Shown piece by piece: positions 8,807 to 17,482 of a stretch of DNA of 64,000 bases. A program made the translations under genes and the position numbers. Every line of letters begins with the position of its first letter. Position 1 is the stretch's first letter. The stretch comes from Pseudomonas mediterranea CFBP 5447. Its GTDB lineage: Bacteria; Pseudomonadota; Gammaproteobacteria; Pseudomonadales; Pseudomonadaceae. Location: contig NZ_KN322986.1 of the NCBI RefSeq assembly GCF_000774145.1, forward strand, positions 558,001 through 622,000. The letters are read 5' to 3'. The notes beneath the pieces are model-generated. The model saw nothing but the letters and a program-made list of their open reading frames with translations, was not told the DNA's origin and ran no database searches.

Positions 8807-8896
8807 TGTGGGAGCGAGCCTGCTCGCGATTGCGGTGGGTCAGCTTGCATTGATGCCGGATGTGCCGACGCCATCGCGAGCAGGCTCGCTCCCACA
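8807..8896. repeat. REPIN (second tandem copy)
   Basis: Same arms as the preceding copy. The spacer is close to that of the copy at 8673 (both read GTCAGCTTGCAT), which supports recent tandem duplication. It ends 27 bp before the stop codon of the acyl-CoA dehydrogenase gene. Confidence 0.9.
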
Positions 8897-8922
8897 AGGG
8901 ATAGGCGCCTGTCGTCGGCTTC

Positions 8923-10572
8923 TCAAAACCCTTGCGGGGTACAACGCGTCACGATGGCTTCCACATTCAGGCCCCGCGGCAAGGTGCCGTAGACCCGGCC
9001 AGTCGAGCCCAGGCGGCTGGCAATGAAGGCGTCGCTGATGTCGCTGTTGCCCGCCTCGAGCAGCAACCGGGCTTGCAGGCCCACGGCGATGTCTTCGGTC
9101 AATTGCCGGGCGCGGTACTGGATGTCGTCGGTGTCCTTGAACGCCGCATGCAACCGGTCGATATGAGCGGCCAGGCGTTTATCTCCATGACCGTCACCCA
9201 ATTCGCTGAACAGCACCTCAAGCACCCCGGGCTCCTTGGACAGGGCCCGCAACACGTCGAGGCATTGCACATTGCCGGAACCTTCCCACGTCGAATTGAC
9301 CGGTGCCTCCCGGTACAGGCGCGGCAGGATGCTGTCTTCGACATAACCGGCGCCGCCCATGCACTCGGCAGCTTCATTGATCATCGCGGGGGCGCGTTTG
9401 CAGATCCAGTACTTGCCCACCGCCGTCACCAGCCGGGCGAACTTGGCTTCGTGCTCGTCATTCAAGTGATCCAGCGCCCGCCCCATGCGCAAACTCAAGG
9501 CCAACGCGGACTCGCTCTCCAGCGCCAGGTCGGCCAGCACGTTCTGCATCAAGGGCTGCTCACTCAACAGTTTGCCGCCGACCGTCCGATGGGCGCAGTG
9601 ATGGCTGGCCTGGGTCAGCGCCTGGCGCATCAGGGCGCTGGAACCGACCATGCAATCGAAGCGGGTCATGGCGACCATCTCGATGATGGTCGGCACGCCA
9701 CGCCCCTCTTCACCGACCATCCAGGCCAGGGCACCACGGAACTCGACTTCGCTGGAAGCATTGGAGCAGTTGCCCAGCTTGTTTTTCAGACGCTGGATGT
9801 AGAACTGATTGCGGGTGTCGTCCGGGCGATGGCGCGGCAACAGGAAACAGGTCAGGCCCTTGTCGGTCTGGGCCAGGGTCAGGAAGGCATCGCACATCGG
9901 CGCCGAACAGAACCACTTGTGGCCCACCAGCTCATAGGCCTGGCCCGGCCCCCGGGCGCCCACCGGAAAGGCCTTGGTGGTATTGGCCCGCACATCGGTA
10001 CCGCCCTGCTTCTCGGTCATGGCCATGCCAAGGGTGACCCCGGCCTTGTGGACCATGCCGACATTGCGCGGGTCATACTCGGTGGCGAGCACTTTCGGCA
10101 GCCAGCGCTCGGCCAGGTCCGGCTGCAGGCGCAGCGCCGGGACACTGGCGAAGGTCATGGTCAGCGGACAACCCGTACCGGCTTCGGCCTGGCTGTGCAA
10201 ATACGTCATCGACGCCCGCGCCACGTGAGCACCGGGTTGCGGATGGGCCCAGGGCAGGCTGGGCAGTCCATGCTCGATGGCGGCCCGCATCAGTTGGTGA
10301 TAAGCGGGATGGAACTCCACCAGATCGATGCGATGACCATAGCGGTCATGGCTTGAGAACACCGGCTTGTTCTGGTTGGCCAGGAACCCTGCCTCCATCA
10401 ACGGCCCACCGGCCAACCCACCGTATTCATCGATCCGTGCCTGGGCCCAGCCGGCACCGAAGCGCTGTGACCATTGCTGCAGCGGCAAGTCGATGCGGTA
10501 CAGGTTGGCGCCGTCCAGGGAGGGCGGCTGATTGGTGACGTCGTGGGTTTCGGCGAACTGGTGCAGGTTCAT
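8923..10572 (-). CDS. AidB-like acyl-CoA dehydrogenase family protein
   Basis: FAD-dependent acyl-CoA dehydrogenase-fold protein of 549 aa, a length typical of the AidB subgroup. Visible family features are TEKQGGTDVRANTT (FAD/substrate region), GHKWFCSAPMCDAFL, and near the C-terminus the ECMGGAGYVEDSILPRLYREAPVNSTWEGSGN stretch (given here as a region, about residues 400-435). E. coli AidB belongs to the adaptive response to alkylation, but no alkylation-response gene is adjacent. Whether this protein protects DNA or oxidises a branched acyl-CoA cannot be told. It is the PA3972 counterpart by position. Confidence 0.88.
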   Translation of the reverse strand: MNLHQFAETHDVTNQPPSLDGANLYRIDLPLQQWSQRFGAGWAQARIDEYGGLAGGPLMEAGFLANQNKPVFSSHDRYGHRIDLVEFHPAYHQLMRAAIEHGLPSLPWAHPQPGAHVARASMTYLHSQAEAGTGCPLTMTFASVPALRLQPDLAERWLPKVLATEYDPRNVGMVHKAGVTLGMAMTEKQGGTDVRANTTKAFPVGARGPGQAYELVGHKWFCSAPMCDAFLTLAQTDKGLTCFLLPRHRPDDTRNQFYIQRLKNKLGNCSNASSEVEFRGALAWMVGEEGRGVPTIIEMVAMTRFDCMVGSSALMRQALTQASHHCAHRTVGGKLLSEQPLMQNVLADLALESESALALSLRMGRALDHLNDEHEAKFARLVTAVGKYWICKRAPAMINEAAECMGGAGYVEDSILPRLYREAPVNSTWEGSGNVQCLDVLRALSKEPGVLEVLFSELGDGHGDKRLAAHIDRLHAAFKDTDDIQYRARQLTEDIAVGLQARLLLEAGNSDISDAFIASRLGSTGRVYGTLPRGLNVEAIVTRCTPQGF

Positions 10573-10644
10573 GACGGGGTCCTCGGTCGGCCAGCAGGAA
10601 CCAGTTAAGCACCGCCTCCAGGCTTAACAAAGTGTCATACCCGC

Positions 10645-13029
10645 CTAAATGTCGGCGCTTTCACCCTGTCTCGGACACAACACACGACGCTGCAAAATCG
10701 CCTGCAGAACCTCGAATTTCACCGGTTTGCCCAGGTAATCGACCAACGCGCCCGCCGGGCAACCATTCGGGTCCAGGCTCGGACCGACCACCAGCACCGG
10801 CAAATCCTCACAGCCGGCCAAGGTACGGATCTGGCAACAGACCGACACGCCGTCCAACGGTGGCGACTGGCAGTCGAGCACCACGGCATCGAAACGCTCG
10901 TTCCGCAACATCTCCAGCGCCCCATGGCCACTGTCGGCGGTGCGCACCCGGTAGCCCAGCTTGAGCAGCATGCCGCGCATGACCAGTTGATCGATGCTGT
11001 CGTCATCGGCCAGCAATACCGTACAGTCCTGGGGCTGATGGCTACCGTGTCTTCTGTTGAGCGGACACGGCGCGGGGCCCGCCAACGGCAAGGCCATTTC
11101 AAACTCGAGGTCCAGTTGGAAACGGCTGCCGCGCCCGGGCTCGGACGAATGGGTCAAGCGTCCGCCCAGCAAGCCCACCAGTTGTCGACAAATCGCCAGG
11201 CCCACGCCCAGGCCGCCGTACTCACGGGTCATGGAACCGTCGAGCTGGAAGAAACGCTGATACAAGGTCGCCTCGCCCAGGTCGGTGAAGCCGATCCCCG
11301 TGTCGATCACGGCGAAGGACAGCCCCCAGCGATCATGCTCCATCGGCTTGCCGCTGACTCGCAGCGCCAGGCCGCCCACCCGGGTGAACTTGATGGCGTT
11401 GTCCAGCAGGCATTCCAGGCACTGGGTCAGTTTGCAGCTGTCACCGAGCAATCGATCCGCCAGCCCCGGCGCCACCTCGACCTTGAAATCCAGACCCTTG
11501 GCCTGGGCATTGGCCGCGAACTGCACCTGCAAGACATCGATCACCCCGCGCAGGCTGAACGGCGCCGGATTGACCTTGAGCTTGCCGGCCTGCAGCTCCG
11601 TAAGGGTCAGCATGCCATTGACCATGCGCATCATGTCCCGCGCCGAACCGGCGGCGGTCTGTTGGTACTGGATCAGTTCCTCGTCCATCTCGACGGTTTC
11701 CATCAACTCCAGCGAGCCGATTACGCCATTCATGGGTGTGCGCAGCTCATGGGTCAGGGTCGCGAGGAACTCGTCCTTGAGCTTGTTGCCATGGGCCAGT
11801 TGCTGGTTGAGCACCTCCAGCTTCTGCCCGGCATCCAGCAGGGTCTGGGCCTGTTGCTCGCGCATGGCATTGATGCGGTCAGCCAGGGCCAGGGACAACA
11901 ACGCCACTTCGATGGCCGAGCCGATCTGGCTGGCGTACATGGTCAGGAACACGTTCGGCAGGTAACCAAGCACCATCAGGGTGTTGACGATGCCTCCCAG
12001 CAAGAAGGCCGACCAGGCAATGATGAAGTAACGCGCCACCCTCAGCCCACGCCACCAGGCAAACAGGCCGGCGGCAAAAATCACCACCGTGAACACCAGC
12101 GCCAACGCCGTCGCCAGGCGCAGTGCCAGGGCGTAGCTGGCCATCAGCGACAGCCCCACCACCCCTGCGCTGAAGACAATCAGCGCCAACAGCAGGCGAT
12201 CGAGCCAACGGCTGTGTTCGCCGGTTTGCAGGAAACTGCGAGCAAACTGACTACCGAACAGGCCCGCGCAGCCGATGAAGAACGGTGTCGCGGCGTTGGT
12301 CCACCAGGGATTGTCCGGCCAGAAGTACTCGGCGGCGGCGCCGTTGACTGACAACTGGTACAGGCCGAACGAGGCAATGTAGACGATGTAATAGAGGTAA
12401 CTGGTGTCCCGCACACTGAGGTAGATGAACAGGTTGTACACCAACATGCCCAGCAGTACGCCATAGATGATCCCCAGCACATACAAGCGCACCGGCTGCT
12501 GTTCGAGAAAAGCCGTGCTGGACCAGAGCGTCAGCGGCGCCTGGATCGATCCCTCGCTCTGCAGGCGCAGATAAACGATCTGCTGCTGATCGGGGACAAA
12601 ATCCAGGCTGAACAGGTAGCTGTTCTGACGGATTTCCCGGGCGCCGAACGGCAGCGCATCGCCGGTCTGGCGGACCAGGCGATAGACACCGCTGGCATCA
12701 GGCAGATACAGATCGAGGTGATCCAATGGCGGATAGGCCAACTCCAGCAGCCAGGTGCGCTGGGCATTCACATTGCGGGGAAGGTAGTGAAGATCGATTT
12801 TCAACCAGAACGCCGACCGCGAGTAACCGGCATTCAGCGTTTCCTTGCCCTGGGGTTTGAAGCGGCCGGCTGCGGCCTCGGCCAGCACGTCGTCGATGGT
12901 GGCGGTGCCGTTTGCGTCTTCGAATACTTGCAGCGCCTGGCCCAGCGGCAGGCTTTGGGTGAACTCGTCGAATTCGAGGGCGCTTGCCAAGGGGGACAAG
13001 CACAGCAGCAACATCAGCAAATAGCGCAT
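10645..13029 (-). CDS. ladS: Hybrid sensor histidine kinase LadS
   Basis: Membrane hybrid kinase of 794 aa. Signal peptide (1-17), periplasmic 7TMR-DISMED2 sensor (about 25-160), seven-helix 7TMR-DISM membrane domain (about 185-385), HisKA with phospho-acceptor H427 in THELRTPMNG, HATPase with DTGIGF and GGLGVGLAI, then a receiver domain with acceptor D719 (VVLDCQ). Architecture, length and position next to thiD match LadS of P. aeruginosa (PA3974). There it feeds the GacS/GacA-RsmY/Z pathway, favours biofilm and restrains acute virulence, and responds to calcium. No response regulator partner is adjacent, as expected. The gene is monocistronic. Assignment by family and synteny; signal is not deduced here. 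Confidence 0.87.
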   Translation of the reverse strand: MRYLLMLLLCLSPLASALEFDEFTQSLPLGQALQVFEDANGTATIDDVLAEAAAGRFKPQGKETLNAGYSRSAFWLKIDLHYLPRNVNAQRTWLLELAYPPLDHLDLYLPDASGVYRLVRQTGDALPFGAREIRQNSYLFSLDFVPDQQQIVYLRLQSEGSIQAPLTLWSSTAFLEQQPVRLYVLGIIYGVLLGMLVYNLFIYLSVRDTSYLYYIVYIASFGLYQLSVNGAAAEYFWPDNPWWTNAATPFFIGCAGLFGSQFARSFLQTGEHSRWLDRLLLALIVFSAGVVGLSLMASYALALRLATALALVFTVVIFAAGLFAWWRGLRVARYFIIAWSAFLLGGIVNTLMVLGYLPNVFLTMYASQIGSAIEVALLSLALADRINAMREQQAQTLLDAGQKLEVLNQQLAHGNKLKDEFLATLTHELRTPMNGVIGSLELMETVEMDEELIQYQQTAAGSARDMMRMVNGMLTLTELQAGKLKVNPAPFSLRGVIDVLQVQFAANAQAKGLDFKVEVAPGLADRLLGDSCKLTQCLECLLDNAIKFTRVGGLALRVSGKPMEHDRWGLSFAVIDTGIGFTDLGEATLYQRFFQLDGSMTREYGGLGVGLAICRQLVGLLGGRLTHSSEPGRGSRFQLDLEFEMALPLAGPAPCPLNRRHGSHQPQDCTVLLADDDSIDQLVMRGMLLKLGYRVRTADSGHGALEMLRNERFDAVVLDCQSPPLDGVSVCCQIRTLAGCEDLPVLVVGPSLDPNGCPAGALVDYLGKPVKFEVLQAILQRRVLCPRQGESADI

Positions 13030-13331
13030 TTAAGCCCCAGCGTGGCCTGTCCGGTTGAATCAGGAAGCCCCCCATTCCCTGAGTAGACGTAAAACCGGCA
13101 TTACCTGTTATTTAAGTTGGATCCATCCTTAGCATAGCCGTTGATGGCCAACTTGCACCATTGAAATCTCTTCCGCAGAAGGCTCTAGAACGGGCGTTCC
13201 AGAGCAAAGCATTGAGATAGAGCTGTTGCTTTGGTCAGGTTGCGGCGTTGCATTGGAACATCCCTCCGCCAATGGCCGGGAAATTCAACGGTGGCACCGA
13301 CCGAAGGGGTTTGGTGGTAAGCTCGCGCACC
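13030..13331. other. Divergent intergenic region ladS / thiD
   Basis: 302 bp between two divergent genes, so it must hold both promoters. I see no TPP-riboswitch core ahead of thiD. The only clear structure is the interrupted palindrome at 13182-13205. A run of moderately AT-rich sequence near 13095-13140 is the best place for the ladS promoter. Confidence 0.5.
13182..13205. promoter_or_regulatory. Interrupted palindrome, possible operator or hairpin
   Basis: GCTCTAGAACG-GG-CGTTCCAGAGC: 11-base arms with one mismatch. It lies about 127 bp before thiD and 152 bp before ladS. Role unknown. Confidence 0.35.
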
Positions 13332-14129
13332 ATGAATATCTACAGCTCTCGTCCCGTTGTCCTCTGTCTCTCCGGCCACGACCCCAGTGGTGGCGCCGGC
13401 TTGCAGGCAGATATCGAAGCCCTGCTCGCCCAGGGTTGCCACGCCGCCCCGGCCGTTACCGCGCTGACCGTGCAAGACACGGTGAACGTGAGCGACTTCC
13501 GTGTCCTCGATCGCGAGTGGGTCCTGGCGCAAGCCAATGCCGTACTCAACGATTCGCCGGTGGCGGCAGTCAAGCTGGGCATGCTCGGCTCCCTGGAGAT
13601 GGTCGACACCGTAGTCGAACTGCTCCAGGCGCACCCGCACCTGCCCATGGTCTGCGACCCGGTGCTACGCGCCGGCGGCGGCGGACGCCTGGGCAAGGAC
13701 GAAGTCGGCTACGCCATGCGCGAACGCCTGCTGCCCCTGGCGATCATCGCCACCCCGAACCTGCCCGAAGCCCGCATCCTCGCCGAATTGCCCGAGGGCA
13801 GCGCCGATGAGTGCGCCGAAAAACTGCTGCCCTTCGTCCAGCACCTGTTGATCACCGGCGGGCATGGCGACGAACATGAAGTTCATAATCGCCTGTACAG
13901 CCGTGACGGTCGCCGCGAGACATTTACCTGTCAGCGCTTGCCCGGCAGCTACCACGGTTCCGGCTGCACCCTGGCCAGCGCCCTGGCCGGTCGCCTGGCC
14001 CAGGGCGAACAGCTCGCCAGCGCCGTGCGCAGCGCCCTGGACTACACCTGGCGCACCCTGCGCGACGCCGAACAACTGGGCAAAGGCCAGTTCGTGCCAC
14101 GTCGCCTGCCGTTGGATTTCTGCTCGTAA
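13332..14129 (+). CDS. thiD: Bifunctional hydroxymethylpyrimidine/phosphomethylpyrimidine kinase
   Basis: Phosphorylates HMP and HMP-P to HMP-PP, the pyrimidine half of thiamine. Ribokinase-fold protein of 265 aa with the N-terminal CLSGHDPSGGAGLQADI signature, VCDPVLRAGGGG and the anion-hole/catalytic stretch LPGSYHGSGCTLASALA. Here the usual G-T-G-C-T-L-A is GSGCTLA, with the catalytic Asp position of GxGD kinases replaced by Cys as in ThiD. I start at ATG 13332 (NIYSSRPVVLCLSG); upstream in-frame codons add non-conserved residues. It precedes thiE by 45 bp in one operon. Confidence 0.95.
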   Translation: MNIYSSRPVVLCLSGHDPSGGAGLQADIEALLAQGCHAAPAVTALTVQDTVNVSDFRVLDREWVLAQANAVLNDSPVAAVKLGMLGSLEMVDTVVELLQAHPHLPMVCDPVLRAGGGGRLGKDEVGYAMRERLLPLAIIATPNLPEARILAELPEGSADECAEKLLPFVQHLLITGGHGDEHEVHNRLYSRDGRRETFTCQRLPGSYHGSGCTLASALAGRLAQGEQLASAVRSALDYTWRTLRDAEQLGKGQFVPRRLPLDFCS

Positions 14130-14174
14130 CATTTTTGCCAGTCACATTTTTTGCCAGAAACAGAGGGCAGTGGA

Positions 14175-14801
14175 ATGAAATTACGTGGCCTCTATGCCAT
14201 CACTGATAGCCAGTTGCTGGCCGGTAAATTCCTCGCCTACGTAGAAGCGGCACTGGAAGGCGGCGTCACCCTGCTGCAATACCGCGATAAAAGCAGCGAC
14301 GAGGCCCGGCGCCTGCGCGAAGCCGAAGCCCTGCGGGACCTGTGCGAGCGCTACAAGACCCAGTTGATCATCAACGATGACGCCGAACTGGCCGCGCGCC
14401 TGGGCGTTGGCGTGCACCTGGGACAAACCGATGGGCCGCTGGCGCCGGTTCGGGCATTGCTCGGGCACAAGGCAATCATCGGATCGACCTGCCATGCCAG
14501 CCTGGAACTGGCTGCGCAGGCTGCCGCCGAAGGCGCGAGCTACGTCGCCTTCGGCCGCTTCTTCAATTCCAACACCAAGCCCGGTGCACCCAGCGCCAAC
14601 CTTGAACTGCTCGAACAGGCCCGCCTCAAACTGCATGTACCGGTATGCGCCATCGGCGGCATCACCCTGGAGAACGCTGCCCCGCTGGTGGCCCACGGTG
14701 TCGACCTGCTGGCAGTGGTCCATGGCCTGTTCGGCGCCGACAGCACTCATGAAGTGACGCGCCGCGCCCGCGCATTCAACGATCTGTTGAAGATCAAATA
14801 A
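14175..14801 (+). CDS. thiE: Thiamine-phosphate synthase
   Basis: Joins HMP-PP with the thiazole phosphate to make thiamine phosphate. TIM-barrel protein of 208 aa with LYAITD at the start, LQYRDKSSDEA (diphosphate/Mg site), INDDAELAARLGVGVHLGQTDG, IGSTCH and the C-terminal AIGGI phosphate-binding loop. ATG 14175 is preceded by GAGGGCAGTGGA. It is the second gene of thiD-thiE-hemL; thiE ends 23 bp before hemL. Confidence 0.95.
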   Translation: MKLRGLYAITDSQLLAGKFLAYVEAALEGGVTLLQYRDKSSDEARRLREAEALRDLCERYKTQLIINDDAELAARLGVGVHLGQTDGPLAPVRALLGHKAIIGSTCHASLELAAQAAAEGASYVAFGRFFNSNTKPGAPSANLELLEQARLKLHVPVCAIGGITLENAAPLVAHGVDLLAVVHGLFGADSTHEVTRRARAFNDLLKIK

Positions 14802-14824
14802 TTTCCGTTTTCGAGAGACCGACC

Positions 14825-16108
14825 ATGTCCCGTTCCGAAACCCTGTTTGCCAACGCCCAAAAACATATCCCCGGCGGCGTGAACTCCCCCGTGCGTGCGT
14901 TCAAGAGTGTGGGCGGCACCCCGTTGTTCTTCAAACACGCCGAAGGCGCCTATGTAACGGATGAAGACGACAAGCGCTATGTGGATTACGTGGGCTCGTG
15001 GGGTCCGATGATCCTGGGCCACAGCCACCCGGACGTGCTGGACGCAGTGCGCAGGCAGCTGGAACACGGCCTCTCCTATGGCGCCCCGACTGCCATGGAA
15101 ACCGAAATGGCCGACCTGGTCTGCGCCATCGTGCCATCGATGGAAATGGTGCGCATGGTCAGCTCCGGCACCGAGGCGACCATGAGCGCGATCCGCCTGG
15201 CGCGGGGCTACACCGGCCGCGACAGCATCATCAAGTTCGAAGGCTGCTACCACGGTCACTCCGACAGCCTGCTGGTCAAGGCCGGCTCCGGCGCGCTCAC
15301 CCAGGGCGTGCCGAGCTCCGCCGGTGTGCCGGCGGCATTCGCCAAACACACCCTGACCCTGCCGTTCAACGACCTCGAAGAAGTCGAAAAGATGCTCACC
15401 GACGTCGGTCAGGAAGTGGCCTGCATCATCGTCGAGCCAGTGGCCGGCAACATGAACTGCGTACCGCCGGCGCCGGGCTTCCTCGAAGGCCTGCGCAGCC
15501 TGTGCGACAAACACGGCGTGGTCTTGATCTTCGACGAAGTGATGACCGGTTTCCGTGTCGCCCTCGGCGGCGCCCAGGCCCATTACGGCGTGACGCCGGA
15601 CCTGAGCACCTTCGGCAAGATCATCGGCGGCGGCATGCCGGTGGGCTGCTTCGGCGGCAAGCGCGCCATCATGGAATGCATCGCGCCACTGGGCCCGGTC
15701 TACCAGGCCGGCACGCTGTCGGGCAACCCGCTGGCCATGGCCGCCGGCCTGACCACGCTGCGCCTGATCAGCCGGCCGGGCTTCCACGCCGAGCTGACCG
15801 ACTTCACCACCCGTCTGCTCGACGGCCTGCAGATTCGCGCCGATGCGGCCGGCATCCCGTTCGTGACCACCCAGGCAGGCGGCATGTTCGGCCTGTACTT
15901 CAGTGGCGCCGACGACATCGTGACGTTCGAAGACGTGATGGCCAGCGACGCCGATCGCTTCAAGCGCTTCTTCCACCTGATGCTCGAGGGCGGCGTCTAC
16001 CTGGCGCCGAGCGCGTTCGAAGCCGGCTTCACCTCCATCGCCCATGGCGAGACCGAGTTGAAAATCACCCTCGACGCGGCTGAGCGGGCCTTCGCCGCCA
16101 TGAAGTAA
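14825..16108 (+). CDS. hemL: Glutamate-1-semialdehyde 2,1-aminomutase
   Basis: PLP enzyme that turns glutamate-1-semialdehyde into 5-aminolevulinate, the C5 route to haem. 427 aa, class-III aminotransferase fold. The PLP lysine is in FGKIIGGGMPVG, and FDEVMTGFRV supplies the conserved Asp. The N-terminal PGGVNSPVRAFKSVGG is the GSA-AM signature. The start ATG 14825 follows GAGAGACCGACC. Downstream of thiDE; the association of thiD, thiE and hemL is conserved in pseudomonads. Confidence 0.97.
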   Translation: MSRSETLFANAQKHIPGGVNSPVRAFKSVGGTPLFFKHAEGAYVTDEDDKRYVDYVGSWGPMILGHSHPDVLDAVRRQLEHGLSYGAPTAMETEMADLVCAIVPSMEMVRMVSSGTEATMSAIRLARGYTGRDSIIKFEGCYHGHSDSLLVKAGSGALTQGVPSSAGVPAAFAKHTLTLPFNDLEEVEKMLTDVGQEVACIIVEPVAGNMNCVPPAPGFLEGLRSLCDKHGVVLIFDEVMTGFRVALGGAQAHYGVTPDLSTFGKIIGGGMPVGCFGGKRAIMECIAPLGPVYQAGTLSGNPLAMAAGLTTLRLISRPGFHAELTDFTTRLLDGLQIRADAAGIPFVTTQAGGMFGLYFSGADDIVTFEDVMASDADRFKRFFHLMLEGGVYLAPSAFEAGFTSIAHGETELKITLDAAERAFAAMK

Positions 16109-16119
16109 GCCTGTGGATA

Positions 16120-16147
16120 ACTGACGCTGGCTGACACCGGCGTCAGT
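16120..16147 (+). terminator. Hairpin after hemL, possible terminator
   Basis: ACTGACGCTGG-CTGACA-CCGGCGTCAGT, an 11-bp stem with one G-U pair, 11 bp after the hemL stop. It has no proper U-tract, so termination may be weak or Rho-assisted. Confidence 0.5.
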
Positions 16148-16237
16148 GATTACCGACAAGCATTGTCTCTTTTCCTACGTATTGGTCTATAAAGCAGCCA
16201 TCGACAGGCTCTGGCAGCAGAAAAACGAGTAAAGACT

Positions 16238-16267
16238 TTGTAAGGATGGCCCTGCTTATTTCATAAT
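16238..16267 (+). promoter_or_regulatory. Probable sigma-70 promoter of the Sel1-repeat gene
   Basis: TTGTAA (16238-16243), 18-bp spacer, CATAAT (16262-16267), 58 bp before the start codon. The leader then holds a short GGATCC/GGGTCC hairpin. Confidence 0.5.
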
Positions 16268-16325
16268 GCGCGCTTATTGGATCCCCCGGAGGGTCCGCGC
16301 GCCCCTCAGAGGTAAGTCGATTCCC

Positions 16326-16880
16326 ATGAACCGCACCGGCCGCACCCTTGCCCTGGGCTGCCTGTTGCTCCTTCAGCCGCTGCTCGCGAATGCACAAGCA
16401 GGCGGCAACTCGTTGTTGATCCCGGCGGTGGGCCGTTGCACGCTCAATACCCAGCCACAAGATCTCGCACCGGCACTCGACGCCTGTCAAAAAGCGGCGG
16501 ACGCTGGCGATGCGCAAGCGCAATACGAGTTGGGCGAGTTCTACTACGAAGGCAAGGCCGCGCCACGCGACCTCAAGCAAGCCCTCAACTATTTCGAAAA
16601 AGCCTCGTTGCAGGGCCATGCCCAGGCGCAATTCAAGCTGGGTGGCATGTTCTTCCATGGCGAAGGCGTACCCGCCAATAACGTCCAGGCCTACATCGTG
16701 CTGAAGATGGCTGCGGTCAACGGCGCCGAAGACGCCCTGGACACCGCCGACGAAGTCGCCGAGCAGATGCCTCGTGACGAACTGGAAGTGGCGACCCAGG
16801 TGTTGGGGCAGATCTTCCGCAAATACCTGATGGAACTGCAGAACGCCGATGGGCGCACGCCCTTCTCGCCGTTACCCTGA
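16326..16880 (+). CDS. Exported Sel1-like/TPR repeat protein
   Basis: Protein of 184 aa with a cleavable signal peptide (ends LLANAQA). It has two clear Sel1-like repeats: A-x-A-Q-Y-E-L-G-E-F-Y-Y-E-G-K-A-A-P-R-D at about 60-85, and the QAQFKLGGMFFHGEGV unit that follows. A degenerate third is at QAYIVLKMAAVNGAE. Such alpha-alpha repeats act as protein-interaction scaffolds in the periplasm. No partner is evident from neighbours. ATG 16326 follows AGAGGTAAG. Confidence 0.85.
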   Translation: MNRTGRTLALGCLLLLQPLLANAQAGGNSLLIPAVGRCTLNTQPQDLAPALDACQKAADAGDAQAQYELGEFYYEGKAAPRDLKQALNYFEKASLQGHAQAQFKLGGMFFHGEGVPANNVQAYIVLKMAAVNGAEDALDTADEVAEQMPRDELEVATQVLGQIFRKYLMELQNADGRTPFSPLP

Positions 16881-16903
16881 TTTTGCTGTGGTCTTGATGG
16901 CCT

Positions 16904-16996
16904 CATCGCGAGCAGGCTCGCTCCCACATTGGCACTCTGTGAGCACAAGATTTGTGATCATCTGTTATCCAGTGTGGGAGCGAGCCTGCTCGCGAT
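16904..16996. repeat. REPIN
   Basis: Left arm CATCGCGAGCAGGCTCGCTCCCACA at 16904, right arm TGTGGGAGCGAGCCTGCTCGCGAT ending 16996; about 44 bp spacer. Between convergent genes. Confidence 0.9.
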
Positions 16997-17019
16997 TGGC
17001 AGCGACTCGGACTTGAACC

Positions 17020-17349
17020 TTACTTCTCAGGCATCGGCATCGGAAACGGCATCACATTGCCGACCGTACCGCGGGCTTCGCTGATCTTCGGGGTACCCAG
17101 GCGTTCGACTTCGTCGATGCGCACGATCGAATGCATCGGCACGAAGCTGCGCACCACGCCTTCGAACTGGGCCTTGAGCTTTTCTTCGCTCGGGTCGACG
17201 ACCACTTGCGTGCGCTCGCCAAAGACGAACTCTTCCACTTCCAGAAAGCCCCACAGATCACTTTGATAGATCTGCTTGGCGTACATTTCGAACACCTGGC
17301 CCTGGTTGAGGAAAATCACCTTGTAGATTGGAGCTTCACGTTTGGTCAT
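17020..17349 (-). CDS. DUF1820 family protein
   Basis: Small soluble protein of 109 aa matching DUF1820 (P-I-Y-K-V-I-F-L-N-Q-G-Q-V-F-E-M-Y-A, and GFLEVEEFVFGERTQVVVDPSEEKL as region 35-60). The mid-part pattern VPMHSIVRIDEVE resembles a small beta-fold seen across gammaproteobacteria. No catalytic motif is visible and function is unknown. Divergent from miaB with 133 bp between the starts. Confidence 0.88.
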   Translation of the reverse strand: MTKREAPIYKVIFLNQGQVFEMYAKQIYQSDLWGFLEVEEFVFGERTQVVVDPSEEKLKAQFEGVVRSFVPMHSIVRIDEVERLGTPKISEARGTVGNVMPFPMPMPEK

Positions 17350-17442
17350 GGCGGGCGAAACACATCGGCAGGTAAAAATGAGGGCGCGAACTATAGCATA
17401 GCCACTGCTCGCACAGCGGTAGGAACCGCGGGACTTGTTCCC

Positions 17443-17448
17443 TATAAT
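17443..17448 (+). promoter_or_regulatory. Likely -10 element of the miaB promoter
   Basis: Perfect TATAAT, 34 bp before the miaB ATG. The -35 at the right spacing (TAGGAA) is poor, so this is only a partial promoter call. Confidence 0.45.
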
Positions 17449-17482
17449 GCGCGGTTCTTTGAATCACGTGATGACCCCCTCC

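Noticed and set aside
8673..8896. Possible CRISPR-like array
   Set aside because: Repeats are inverted pairs of a known REP core, not direct repeats with uniform spacers, and there are no cas genes.
13030..13331. TPP riboswitch ahead of thiD
   Set aside because: No CUGAGA-type core or matching second helix is visible in the region.
14747..16159. Long antisense frame over hemL
   Set aside because: Same effect; composition is His/Gly/Gln-rich as typical for shadows, and hemL is clear.
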